Shown here in pieces: positions 1-5,157 of a stretch of 5,157 nt of DNA. Numbering within the stretch: position 1 is the first letter of the stretch; every line of letters starts with the position of its first letter. Source of the DNA: Candidatus Krumholzibacteriia bacterium (lineage in GTDB: Bacteria; Krumholzibacteriota; Krumholzibacteriia; LZORAL124-64-63); the NCBI GenBank assembly GCA_030643455.1, contig DAOWLV010000263.1:1-5157 (forward strand), given 5' to 3'. The notes below the pieces were generated by a model. That model had not been told where the DNA came from and did no database searches. It saw only the letters and a program-made list of their open reading frames with translations. A program made the position numbers and the translations under genes.

Positions 1-10
1 GGGAATAGAA

Positions 11-505
11 ATGAAAAATTCGTACAACTTTTTGCTGCTGACTTTCTGTGTCCTGGTGACGGTTGTTCTGACCGCGGGCGTGGCCACGGCCGACATTGTC
101 ACGTTCACAGCCGATCTTTCGGGAGCCAACGAAGTACCTCCCAATGCCTCGACGGCCACCGGGGTAGCAATTCTAACGTTGGACACCGATGCAGGGCTTT
201 TCGGTATCCCGCTCTATATAGAGTTTTCGGGATTGTCCAGCGCCCAGACGGGCGCCCACGTTCATAGTGGTGGAGCGGGGGCCAATGGGCCTGTCATCCA
301 CGGGCTTCCCTTGGGTAGCCCCTTGAACACCTCCTTGGACCTGGAGGGCCTGGTGGAAATAATAATGCTCAACAGTGGAAGCCTCTACGTGAATATCCAC
401 ACGGAGGAATTCCCGGGAGGCGAAATCCGGGGCCAACTACTTATGACCGACACCGTTGCGACCGAAACCACTACCTGGGGGACGATCAAGACTCTCTATC
501 GGTGA
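11..505 (+). CDS. Secreted CHRD-domain protein with a W-G-x-I-K-x-L-Y-R C-terminal tail
   Basis: A complete 164-residue exported protein made of a single CHRD domain. Residues 1-27 form a Sec signal peptide: K2 near the N-terminus, a hydrophobic core at about 7-24, and an A25-T-A27 cleavage motif before D28. The mature part opens with the CHRD hallmark FTADLSGANEVPP (32-44), followed by GAHVHSG with H83 and H85, and closes with VNIHTEEFPGGEIRGQL (127-143, including H130). CHRD domains were first described in the BMP antagonist chordin and are common in bacterial exported proteins. Their biochemical role in bacteria is not established, so no reaction is claimed. A T/E-rich linker (146-155) leads to an unusual tail, WGTIKTLYR (156-164), outside the domain. 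The start is supported by purine-rich GGGAA at 1-5 and by the signal peptide beginning at once. A terminator follows 26 nt after the stop. It uses some codons, such as CTA and TTA, that the downstream gene avoids. Domain call firm; function unknown. Confidence 0.93.
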   Translation: MKNSYNFLLLTFCVLVTVVLTAGVATADIVTFTADLSGANEVPPNASTATGVAILTLDTDAGLFGIPLYIEFSGLSSAQTGAHVHSGGAGANGPVIHGLPLGSPLNTSLDLEGLVEIIMLNSGSLYVNIHTEEFPGGEIRGQLLMTDTVATETTTWGTIKTLYR

Positions 506-531
506 CCATACAATACCTGAGCGCCTTGCAT

Positions 532-561
532 GGGGTCCGGCTGAACCGGACCCCGTTTTTT
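532..561 (+). terminator. Rho-independent terminator of the CHRD gene
   Basis: A perfect 9-bp GC-rich stem, GGGGTCCGG (532-540) pairing with CCGGACCCC (546-554), closes a 5-nt CTGAA loop. One G (555) separates it from a run of six T (556-561). It begins 26 nt after the CHRD stop codon. No matching A-run lies on the left side, so it should work only for + strand transcription. It makes readthrough into the downstream gene unlikely, so the two genes are probably separate transcription units. Confidence 0.92.
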
Positions 562-672
562 CATTCTCCGGGACTGCCCACTCGAGGGATGATTTTTCAC
601 GAGAACATTGAACTTTGTAACACGGTGTGATATAGAGAGAAACACGGAATCACTCCATCCTGCCTAAATCAA

Positions 673-729
673 CGAAACATATAAAAAGTCAAAAAAAGGA
701 TTGTTTTGCATAATGATATCGTCTATAAT
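673..729 (+). promoter_or_regulatory. Predicted sigma-70-type promoter with A-rich upstream tract
   Basis: A perfect TATAAT -10 box lies at 724-729, exactly 17 bp after a TTGTTT hexamer (701-706), which matches the TTGACA -35 consensus at its first three bases. The 27 bases before the -35 (about 673-700) are strongly A-rich, with runs of five and seven A, as in an UP element. Transcription would start near 736, giving a leader of about 48 nt before the ATG at 784. The consensus is that of housekeeping sigma factors in well-studied bacteria. Whether it holds in this lineage is inferred. No operator repeat was seen. Confidence 0.62.
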
Positions 730-760
730 TACTGAAGTACCCGGAACCGGAGTCCGTACA

Positions 761-787
761 ATGACTTGCCTGGGGAAGGACCAATGA
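761..787 (+). CDS. Possible 8-codon leader ORF overlapping the start of the large gene
   Basis: ATG at 761 opens a short frame encoding MTCLGKDQ that stops at TGA 785-787. The stop overlaps the start of the large gene in an ATGA arrangement (784-787), the layout typical of translational coupling. A Shine-Dalgarno-like GGAG (749-752) sits 8 nt before this ATG, an ideal spacing. The peptide has no run of one amino acid that would suggest classical attenuation. An ORF this short could easily arise by chance; coding is unproven. Confidence 0.22.
   Translation: MTCLGKDQ
772..780 (+). promoter_or_regulatory. Ribosome binding site of the large modular gene
   Basis: The purine-rich GGGGAAGGA ends 3 nt before the ATG at 784, and its GGGGA part lies 7 nt upstream, within the usual Shine-Dalgarno range. 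The site supports 784 as the start, since the next in-frame ATG (850) would delete most of the signal peptide. It also lies inside the possible leader ORF, so ribosomes translating that ORF would pass over it. Confidence 0.6.
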
Positions 788-864
788 AAAACCGAACACA
801 TCAATCAGTGTTTCAACTGGTGGCCGCTTTTTGTCTTTTGGCGGCCCCGATGTCGGTTTTTGCC
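784..864 (+). other. Signal peptide of the large modular protein
   Basis: Residues 1-27 have basic K2 and R4 at the N-terminus, a hydrophobic stretch from about V9 to P22, and V25-F26-A27 fitting the small-x-small rule for signal peptidase I, with Q28 as the first mature residue. No lipobox cysteine is placed at the cleavage point; C17 lies inside the hydrophobic core. The protein should therefore be exported by Sec and not lipidated at this end. Confidence 0.85.
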
Positions 865-3800
865 CAGGTTTCCGATGATTTCAGCCAATGGGAGATCGAT
901 CCGGCCACCTGGGTTTTTGTCGATCCGGCCGGTGATTGCAACACCGACACGCACGACGGTCTGCTGACCATCGGGATTCCCGCGGGCACGGAACACGATC
1001 TGCGTGGGACCTCCAACCGGGCTGCGCGTTTGATGCAGAACGTGACCGACGGCGATTTCGAGATCGAGGCCAAGTTCCAGTCCACACCGGTTGAGGATTT
1101 CCAGGTCCAGGGCCTGCTGGTGGCCACCGATCCCACCCATTTCCTCAGCCTCGACTTTCATAACGCCGGTCCGGATCTGAAGGTGTCCTGCGTCACCGTC
1201 ACCGGCGGCATCACCAAGATCCAGGGTGAATTCTACATCACCCCTGGCCAGGCCCTCTGGCTGCGACTCAACCGCGTGGGAAACACCTGGCGCGGATTCC
1301 ATTCCCTGGACGGGGAAACCTGGGTCGAGGCTTTCGGTTTCGACCACGTGATGACCGTCTCGAGCATGGGGGTGTTCGGCGGCAATGCGGGTCTGGCCTA
1401 CGGGGATTCGGACCGAGAGATGGATGATCCGGCCGTCGACAAGAGGGTAGGTGGCCGGCCGGCCCCGGCCTTCGATGTGGTGGTGGACTATTTCTTCGAC
1501 ACCGCCAATCCCATCGATCCCGAGGACGGCAACATCCAGAACGGGACCCGCGTCACAGGCGACCCGCAGGCCCTTTATTACTTCAACAACGGGGCGGGCG
1601 AGGTCGTCTTCGACTACTCCCCGGTCTTGCCCAGACTCCACCTGGTCATCGCCGACACGAACAGTGTGGCCTGGTTGCCCGACGGGGGACTCGACCTGGT
1701 CACCGAAACCCTCATATCCTCGCCAGGTCCTGCCGCCAAGATTCGTGACGCCTGCGTGGCCAGCGATGAAATCACCATGGAGATTTGGGTCGATCCGGTG
1801 ACCGCCATCCAGTCGGGGCCTGCCCGCATCTTCACCATGTCGGCCGATCCGAGCCACCGCAACGCCACGGTGGGGCACGGCCTGTGGGACGACCTTCCCT
1901 CCACGGTATTCGACGTCCGCCTGCGCACCACCGAAACCTCGGACAACGGCCAGCCCGCGACAACTTCACCGGCCGGTTCCCTGACCGGGGACCTGCAGCA
2001 CGTGGTCTACACCCGCGATTCCGAAGGCCAGACGCGCATCTACATCGACGGCATTGAAGCCGTGGCCGGATCCGTCGACGGCGACCTGGACAACTGGGAC
2101 TCCTCCTACCGGCTTGGCGTCGGCGGGGAAATGGACGGATCCCGTTTCTGGTTCGGGGAAATCCACCTGGCGGCAATCTACAGCCGGGCGCTCACCCCGG
2201 ATGATGTCGAGATGAATTTCGGCGCTGGTCCCCATGGAGGCGCCCTGTCCGAATCCTCTCCGGTCATCACGCTTCAGGGGCTTGCCCCGGGCGAGGAATT
2301 CGTCTTCACTGACCCGGTAACCATCTCCGCCGTGGCCGGCGACGCCGACGGTGTGGTCACCGAAGTGGAATTTTTCGCGGGCGACGCGCTGCTTGCCACC
2401 GACACCACCTCACCCTTCACGTTCATCTGGACTTCTCCGGCAGTGGGCAGCCACCAGATCCGCGCGGTGGCCACCGACGATCAGGGCCTTCAGGGGACGT
2501 CAGAGGTCATCCCGATCCTGGTCACGGTTCCGGTCTCTTTCCGGTCGGCGTTGTTCATCTCCGATGATTTCCACGATGCGGATCTGGGCCAGCCCTGGAC
2601 CGTGGACGATGGAACGGCGGGCGCCTCGGTGGGCCAAAGCGGCGGGCACGTGATCGTCGACTTGCCCCCGGTGAACCAGGATCCCTGGACAGCCGGCGCG
2701 CAGACCGTCTTTGCCCATCAACCCGAGGTGGACGGCGACATCGCCCTGGAGCTCAAGATCGCCACCATCGATTTCAGCGGCGACGCTTTCGGCGGACTTC
2801 GCCTCGAAGGCGCCGGCGGTGAAGTCGTGCAGCTTCTGGGCGAGCGCAACGGCGGCAACTGGATCGTGAGCTGGGGCACCTCCACAGGTGGGGCCTTCGG
2901 TAACCTGGGTTCGGCGGTCGCGACGGATGTCACCGACGGTCTGTGGCTGCAGGCCCGGCGTCAGGCAGGAACGTGGTCGTGTCTGTATTCGACCGATGGT
3001 TACACCTGGCTGCAGGCCGCGAACCTGACCCGGGCCATGACCCTGAACCGGTGTGGTTGGGTAGCCGGCGGCATCGATGGGGGTGGGGGCGCTCAGGCGG
3101 CCGCTTTCGATTACGCCTTCAACCTGGCCAGCCCGATATTCCCGGAGGATGGCGGCTCGGGGGGCGGGGACTACACGGGGCCGGTCATCGGCGACATCGA
3201 TATTGAAACCTACCTGGATCACGCCGAGCTTTCCTGGCAGACCGATGAACCTGCTTTCTACCGGGTAGCCTACGGCCTGACCACGGGGTATGAAATGGGT
3301 CTGCTGCAAGGACCCACGTTCCTGACCGATCACCTGGTGGACATCACCGGACTCGATCCCGGCGGACACTATCATTTCCAGGTCACCTGTGTGGATACTG
3401 CCGGGAATTTCTCCTCCACCGAAGACATGATGATTCACACGGACTACGAGGTCCTGCTTTCGGCGGGTCCCGGCGCGGGGGACGTCTACCGCGAAACCCG
3501 CAGAGCCATCTACCAGGGCGAGGATTGGCGCGTCACCGATCCGGATGCCCTGAACCCCGGCGCCCAGGACTTCTTGCCGAATCCCGTGTTGAGCCTCGAG
3601 GTGCCGGATCTGACCGGGGCGGTGCGGGCCGAGATGATCATCGATCGCTGGGGCGGTCATCCCGGCACGTCGAACAAGATGATTCGCCTGGGCGGCGCGT
3701 CGTGGCTGCATCTGCCGGAACTGGCGGCGATTCCCGCTTCGAATCCCGAGTGTTACGTGTACGAAGACAACCTGATGATCGAAATCCCCCTGGACCAGTT

Positions 3801-5157
3801 GCAAGCCGGGACCGTCACCCTGGAGGGCACGGCCGGCCCGCAGACCTGCTACAATTTCGACTGGGGGCAGTGGGGTTGGTACGGCGTGGTGATGCGGGTC
3901 TATTACGATGATTCGGTGGCCCATCCGACCGGTGGCATCATGAGTCCCGCGGCAGGCGACACGATCATCGACGCGGTCGACATCTCCGTCGACGCGGTCG
4001 CGGCAGGGCTGGTTGAAGAGGTCCAGGTCCTGGCCTATTACGAAGGCCACGACACGGACGGCGACGGTGTGTTCACCGACTGGCACCGCGAATACTACAG
4101 GCCCAGGAACGCGACAACGATCTCCATCGGCGGCATTGTGGGCACGATGACCGCCGCGCCCTTCGACGTGAACTGGGATGTGGACTGGATCCCGGACCAG
4201 CAGCCGGGTTCGGTGAAACTGCAAGCCAGGATCCTGGACGATTCCGGCATGTGGTACGTCACCGACTTCGTCGAAGACCTGTCGCTCCGGCACACAGACG
4301 GCCTGGTGAAGATGTACGCCATGGACAGCTTGCCCACTTCGTTCTGGGTGCGTGACGGGCACTCCCAGTCGGCTGAATTCACCATTCCACCGGCGGACGA
4401 TCTGGCCACCGCCACCAGTGCGCAAATGATGGTCAGCACCTGGAACGGCTCCGACACCGGACGGATCGACATCAACGGCCTGTGGGATGTGACCGGTTTC
4501 GGATCCAGCCATCACTATTCGCTGGATGTGTTCTCGTTGCCGGTTTCCGCCCTGATCCAGGACATCAACACGGTCACCGTCTCGGCCACCACGATCCACC
4601 ATGGCATGGAAGTGCTCTGGCCGGGGCCGATGTTTTTCGTGCGGTTCGGATCGGTCGCGGCTTCTTCTTCTCCGATTGCCGCGACAGGTGATGTCGACGG
4701 GAATGGAACGGTGGATCTGAACGATGCCCGGCTGGTGCTCAAGAACTGCGTGGGTGCCACCAGGCTTTCGCCGGCTCAAGCAGCGCGCGGCGACCTGTCG
4801 GGTGACGGCGCGCTCGATCCCTGGGATGCGGCGTTGATCAGCGGAGCCGCACCGGGGAAAACGGACGCCATCGAGGATGCAATCACGACCGTTACCTGGG
4901 GTGAGGCCAAGGGCCAGTACGGTCGCCTGACCCTGCCGCTGGAAGCTTCCGGCGGACCTGTGCGCTCATTGTGGCTCGAAGTAACGGCGCCCGGCATCGG
5001 GGACCTGGTCGAGACCGTCACCTCGGACCTGGCCGAAGAGGGTCTGTTCCAGTGGAAGGCGTCCGGCGACAAGCTTCGGGTCGCCTTTGCGGGGTCCACC
5101 CCGATCGAACTTTCAGACCTTCTGCTCGAGATCGTGATGAACACCTCAGGCGGGAAA
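784..5157 (+). CDS. Giant secreted modular protein (DUF1349-like, LamG-like, Ig-like, FN3, dockerin, cohesin-like), 3'-truncated
   Basis: The frame is open for all 1,458 codons to the window edge, so the C-terminus is missing. Signal peptide 1-27 (cleavage after V25-F-A27). Module 1, about 30-248: DUF1349-like concanavalin fold, with DDFSQW and, near its end, VDYFFDTANPIDPEDG. Module 2, about 261-481: LamG-like jelly roll (EITMEIWV, HVVYTRD, RIYIDG, then IYSRALTPDDV). Module 3, about 491-581: Ig-like, Big_17 type (VEFFAGDALLATDTTSPF). Module 4, about 592-791: second DUF1349-like copy. A short GGSGGGD linker (790-796) precedes an FN3 domain, about 800-887 (ELSWQTDEPAFYRVAYG, GLDPGGHYHFQV). Modules A (about 888-1042) and B (about 1170-1297) are unassigned, flanking an Ig-like domain (about 1045-1169). 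Then come a dockerin (1302-1353) and a cohesin-like domain (from about 1360). No catalytic domain is recognisable, so the likely role is adhesion, glycan binding or scaffolding outside the cell; this is inference. The whole frame avoids TTA and CTA codons. Confidence 0.93.
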   Translation, partial: MKNRTHQSVFQLVAAFCLLAAPMSVFAQVSDDFSQWEIDPATWVFVDPAGDCNTDTHDGLLTIGIPAGTEHDLRGTSNRAARLMQNVTDGDFEIEAKFQSTPVEDFQVQGLLVATDPTHFLSLDFHNAGPDLKVSCVTVTGGITKIQGEFYITPGQALWLRLNRVGNTWRGFHSLDGETWVEAFGFDHVMTVSSMGVFGGNAGLAYGDSDREMDDPAVDKRVGGRPAPAFDVVVDYFFDTANPIDPEDGNIQNGTRVTGDPQALYYFNNGAGEVVFDYSPVLPRLHLVIADTNSVAWLPDGGLDLVTETLISSPGPAAKIRDACVASDEITMEIWVDPVTAIQSGPARIFTMSADPSHRNATVGHGLWDDLPSTVFDVRLRTTETSDNGQPATTSPAGSLTGDLQHVVYTRDSEGQTRIYIDGIEAVAGSVDGDLDNWDSSYRLGVGGEMDGSRFWFGEIHLAAIYSRALTPDDVEMNFGAGPHGGALSESSPVITLQGLAPGEEFVFTDPVTISAVAGDADGVVTEVEFFAGDALLATDTTSPFTFIWTSPAVGSHQIRAVATDDQGLQGTSEVIPILVTVPVSFRSALFISDDFHDADLGQPWTVDDGTAGASVGQSGGHVIVDLPPVNQDPWTAGAQTVFAHQPEVDGDIALELKIATIDFSGDAFGGLRLEGAGGEVVQLLGERNGGNWIVSWGTSTGGAFGNLGSAVATDVTDGLWLQARRQAGTWSCLYSTDGYTWLQAANLTRAMTLNRCGWVAGGIDGGGGAQAAAFDYAFNLASPIFPEDGGSGGGDYTGPVIGDIDIETYLDHAELSWQTDEPAFYRVAYGLTTGYEMGLLQGPTFLTDHLVDITGLDPGGHYHFQVTCVDTAGNFSSTEDMMIHTDYEVLLSAGPGAGDVYRETRRAIYQGEDWRVTDPDALNPGAQDFLPNPVLSLEVPDLTGAVRAEMIIDRWGGHPGTSNKMIRLGGASWLHLPELAAIPASNPECYVYEDNLMIEIPLDQLQAGTVTLEGTAGPQTCYNFDWGQWGWYGVVMRVYYDDSVAHPTGGIMSPAAGDTIIDAVDISVDAVAAGLVEEVQVLAYYEGHDTDGDGVFTDWHREYYRPRNATTISIGGIVGTMTAAPFDVNWDVDWIPDQQPGSVKLQARILDDSGMWYVTDFVEDLSLRHTDGLVKMYAMDSLPTSFWVRDGHSQSAEFTIPPADDLATATSAQMMVSTWNGSDTGRIDINGLWDVTGFGSSHHYSLDVFSLPVSALIQDINTVTVSATTIHHGMEVLWPGPMFFVRFGSVAASSSPIAATGDVDGNGTVDLNDARLVLKNCVGATRLSPAQAARGDLSGDGALDPWDAALISGAAPGKTDAIEDAITTVTWGEAKGQYGRLTLPLEASGGPVRSLWLEVTAPGIGDLVETVTSDLAEEGLFQWKASGDKLRVAFAGSTPIELSDLLLEIVMNTSGGK
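871..1527 (+). repeat. DUF1349-like concanavalin module, copy 1 (residues 30-248)
   Basis: Opening DDFSQW, then TWVFVDPAGDCNTDTHDG, RAARLMQNVTDGDFEIEAKF and LWLRLNRVGNTWRGFHSLDG match the DUF1349 / beta-xylosidase-like concanavalin family as I know it. That family consists of beta-sandwiches often found in carbohydrate-active or surface proteins. The same landmarks recur in copy 2 at residues 592-791: LWL...G-T-W...DG-x-TW at 158-180 and 720-742, and the closing FDY/VDY...PEDG at 234-249 and 775-790. Ligand unknown. Confidence 0.75.
1564..2226 (+). other. LamG-like (concanavalin-type) module, residues 261-481
   Basis: The segment starts with ALYYFNNGAGEVVFDYSP, the usual opening of bacterial LamG-like domains (Y-x-F-x-x-G-x-G-x-x-x-x-D-x-S). 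It continues through EITMEIWVDP, LQHVVYTRD and RIYIDGIEAV, and ends with GEIHLAAIYSRALTPDDVEMNF, where the final strand and R-x-L-T-x-x-x-V are the family's signature close. Such domains bind glycans or proteins, often with calcium. The ligand here cannot be read from sequence. Confidence 0.8.
2557..3156 (+). repeat. DUF1349-like concanavalin module, copy 2 (residues 592-791)
   Basis: A diverged second copy of the module at residues 30-248. Shared landmarks in the same order are DDFHDADLGQPW, DGDIALELKI (compare DGDFEIEAKF), LWLQARRQAGTWSCLYSTDG, and FDYAFNLASPIFPEDG (compare VDYFFDTANPIDPEDG). The copies are clearly related at protein level but not near-identical at DNA level, so the duplication is old or the modules were acquired separately. 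Confidence 0.7.
3181..3444 (+). other. Fibronectin type III domain, residues 800-887
   Basis: The segment PVIGDIDIETYLDHAELSWQ, then EPAFYRVAYG, VDITGLDPGGHYHFQVTCVD and AGNFSS, follows the FN3 pattern: the conserved W818 in strand B, Y827-R-V-x-Y-G in strand C, and L857-x-P-G-x-x-Y-x-F in strands E-F. FN3 domains in bacterial exported proteins act mainly as spacers between binding or catalytic modules. Confidence 0.82.
3445..3909 (+). repeat. Unassigned beta-rich module A (residues 888-1042)
   Basis: I do not recognise this domain. It contains VRAEMIIDRWGGHPGTS, GGASWLHLPE, an acidic/aromatic stretch, IEIPLDQLQAGTVTLEG and a Trp-rich end, FDWGQWGWYGVVMRVYYD. The alternation of hydrophobic strands and the Trp/Tyr-rich end suggest a jelly-roll binding module. 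A diverged partner (module B) lies at residues 1170-1297, with the same order of landmarks. Confidence 0.5.
3916..4290 (+). other. Ig-like domain with a D-x-D-x-D-G insertion (residues 1045-1169)
   Basis: The pattern GGIMSPAAGDTI, VDISVDA, VEEVQVLAYYEG, then FDVNWDVDWIP, GSVKLQARILDDSGMWYV resembles bacterial Ig-like domains of the Big_17 type, which pair a strand V-x-x-V-x-x-x-A/F-Y with a later F-x-x-x-W. A loop at residues 1090-1100, DTDGDGVFTDW, carries the D-x-D-x-D-G signature of calcium-binding loops within the beta fold. Calcium binding is inferred. Confidence 0.6.
4291..4674 (+). repeat. Unassigned beta-rich module B (residues 1170-1297)
   Basis: A diverged partner of module A. TSAQMMVSTWNGSDTG parallels AEMIIDRWGGHPGTS, IDINGLWDV parallels IRLGGASWLHL, FSLPVSALIQDINTVTVSA parallels IEIPLDQLQAGTVTLEG, and VLWPGPMFFVRF parallels WGWYGVVMRVYY. 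The identity is low but the order and spacing hold throughout. Family and ligand are unknown to me. Confidence 0.45.
4687..4842 (+). other. Type I dockerin-like domain (residues 1302-1353)
   Basis: Two calcium-binding F-hand repeats are visible. Loop 1 is GDVDGNGTVDLNDARLVL, with D1303, D1305, N1307, D1311 and D1314. Loop 2 is GDLSGDGALDPWDAALI, with D1337, S1339, D1341, D1345 and D1348. The loops begin 34 residues apart, the spacing I recall for clostridial cellulosomal dockerins, and the linker LSPAQAARGD also resembles theirs. Dockerins bind cohesins in a calcium-dependent way. The residues at recognition positions 11 and 12 are L-N in repeat 1 and P-W in repeat 2, so the halves are not interchangeable. 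The domain is internal, not C-terminal, and is followed within about 10 residues by a cohesin-like domain. Confidence 0.88.
4861..5157 (+). other. Cohesin-like domain, truncated at the window edge (residues 1360-1458)
   Basis: After the dockerin the chain continues with GQYGRLTLPLEASGGPVRSL, where a cohesin would have its first strands (G-x-x-V-x-V-P-L), then LWLEVTAPGIGDL, a short helix-like SDLAEEGL, and DKLRVAFAGSTPIELSDLLLEIVM. The last part matches the cohesin pattern of L-R-V-A-F-A followed by a strand L-L-x-I-x-F. About 99 residues are present of the roughly 140 typical of the fold. Assignment is by pattern only. What follows, perhaps a cell-surface anchor, lies outside the window. Confidence 0.62.

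Larger units (their letters stand above)
562..783 (+). other. AT-rich intergenic spacer and 5' leader region
   Basis: This 222-nt stretch between the terminator and the large gene is much richer in A/T than the flanking coding DNA, especially at about 590-735. I see no convincing protein gene or structured RNA in it. It contains an A-rich tract (about 673-700) directly upstream of the best promoter candidate (701-729), a weaker promoter-like pair (608-613 and 631-636), and a possible 8-codon leader ORF (761-787). The local drop in GC is what is expected of a promoter region in a GC-rich genome. Confidence 0.75.

Noticed and set aside
608..636. Second promoter-like pair: TTGAAC (608-613) and TATAGA (631-636) with 17-bp spacing
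   Set aside because: Each box matches only four of six consensus bases in an AT-rich spacer. The pair at 701-729 has a perfect -10 and lies closer to the gene. It could be an extra upstream promoter, but cannot be supported.
741..750. CCGG-AA-CCGG as an operator-like inverted repeat
   Set aside because: Each half is only a 4-bp self-palindrome and no longer arms extend around it. Such a match is common by chance in GC-rich DNA.
850..852. Alternative start (M23) for the large gene
   Set aside because: Starting here would remove most of the signal peptide from a protein whose modules are all extracellular. The 784 start has a suitable ribosome-binding site.
805..1878. Antisense open frame of 357 codons on the - strand
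   Set aside because: It has the same codon-register relation to the + gene, and it lies opposite the signal peptide, DUF1349-like and LamG-like modules. It has no recognisable domain.
1451..3911. Several + strand open frames of 60-130 codons inside the large gene in the other two frames
   Set aside because: Their translations are low-complexity and rich in R, P, G and S, as expected from out-of-frame GC-rich DNA. The main frame is intact throughout, so there is no sign of a frameshift.
2500..4779. Long antisense open frame of 759 codons on the - strand
   Set aside because: It is in exact codon register with the large + gene. In that register a - strand stop needs a TTA, CTA or TCA codon on the + strand, and the gene lacks TTA and CTA and rarely uses TCA. 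The translation shows no domain, whereas the + frame gives clear modules.

Overview
The window holds two genes on the + strand, both encoding exported proteins, with a terminator and a promoter-bearing, AT-rich spacer between them. The first (11-505) is a complete small secreted CHRD-domain protein. The second starts at 784 and stays open without a stop for 1,458 codons, running off the right edge. It is a very large modular extracellular protein made only of binding and structural modules, with no catalytic domain that I can recognise.

Layout: 1-10 is the ribosome-binding region of the CHRD gene. 11-505 is the CHRD gene. 532-561 is a strong intrinsic terminator. 562-783 is a spacer carrying an A-rich tract, a consensus-like promoter (701-729) and a possible 8-codon leader ORF (761-787) whose stop overlaps the next start. 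784-5157 is the giant modular gene. Its module order is: signal peptide, DUF1349-like jelly roll, LamG-like jelly roll, Ig-like, second DUF1349-like jelly roll, fibronectin type III, unassigned beta module A, Ig-like with an acidic insertion, unassigned beta module B, type I dockerin, and a cohesin-like domain cut by the window edge.

Organism: the coding DNA is GC-rich, with G/C-ending codons dominating the large gene. Exported multidomain proteins with a dockerin followed by a cohesin-like domain, and a CHRD protein ending in a W-G-x-I-K-x-L-Y-R tail, recall uncultured FCB-group lineages such as Krumholzibacteriota, Eisenbacteria or Latescibacterota. Planctomycetota are an alternative. This placement rests on recollection of family features, not on a search, and is tentative.

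How the genes relate: they probably form separate transcription units, because a terminator and then a good promoter lie between them. Both products should act outside the cytoplasm. The large protein looks like a surface-attached or secreted glycan-binding or adhesive protein. The most interesting point is that it carries both halves of a potential dockerin/cohesin interaction in one chain. I see no CRISPR array, mobile element, tRNA, rRNA or defence system. Apart from the architecture of the large protein, the window is fairly ordinary.
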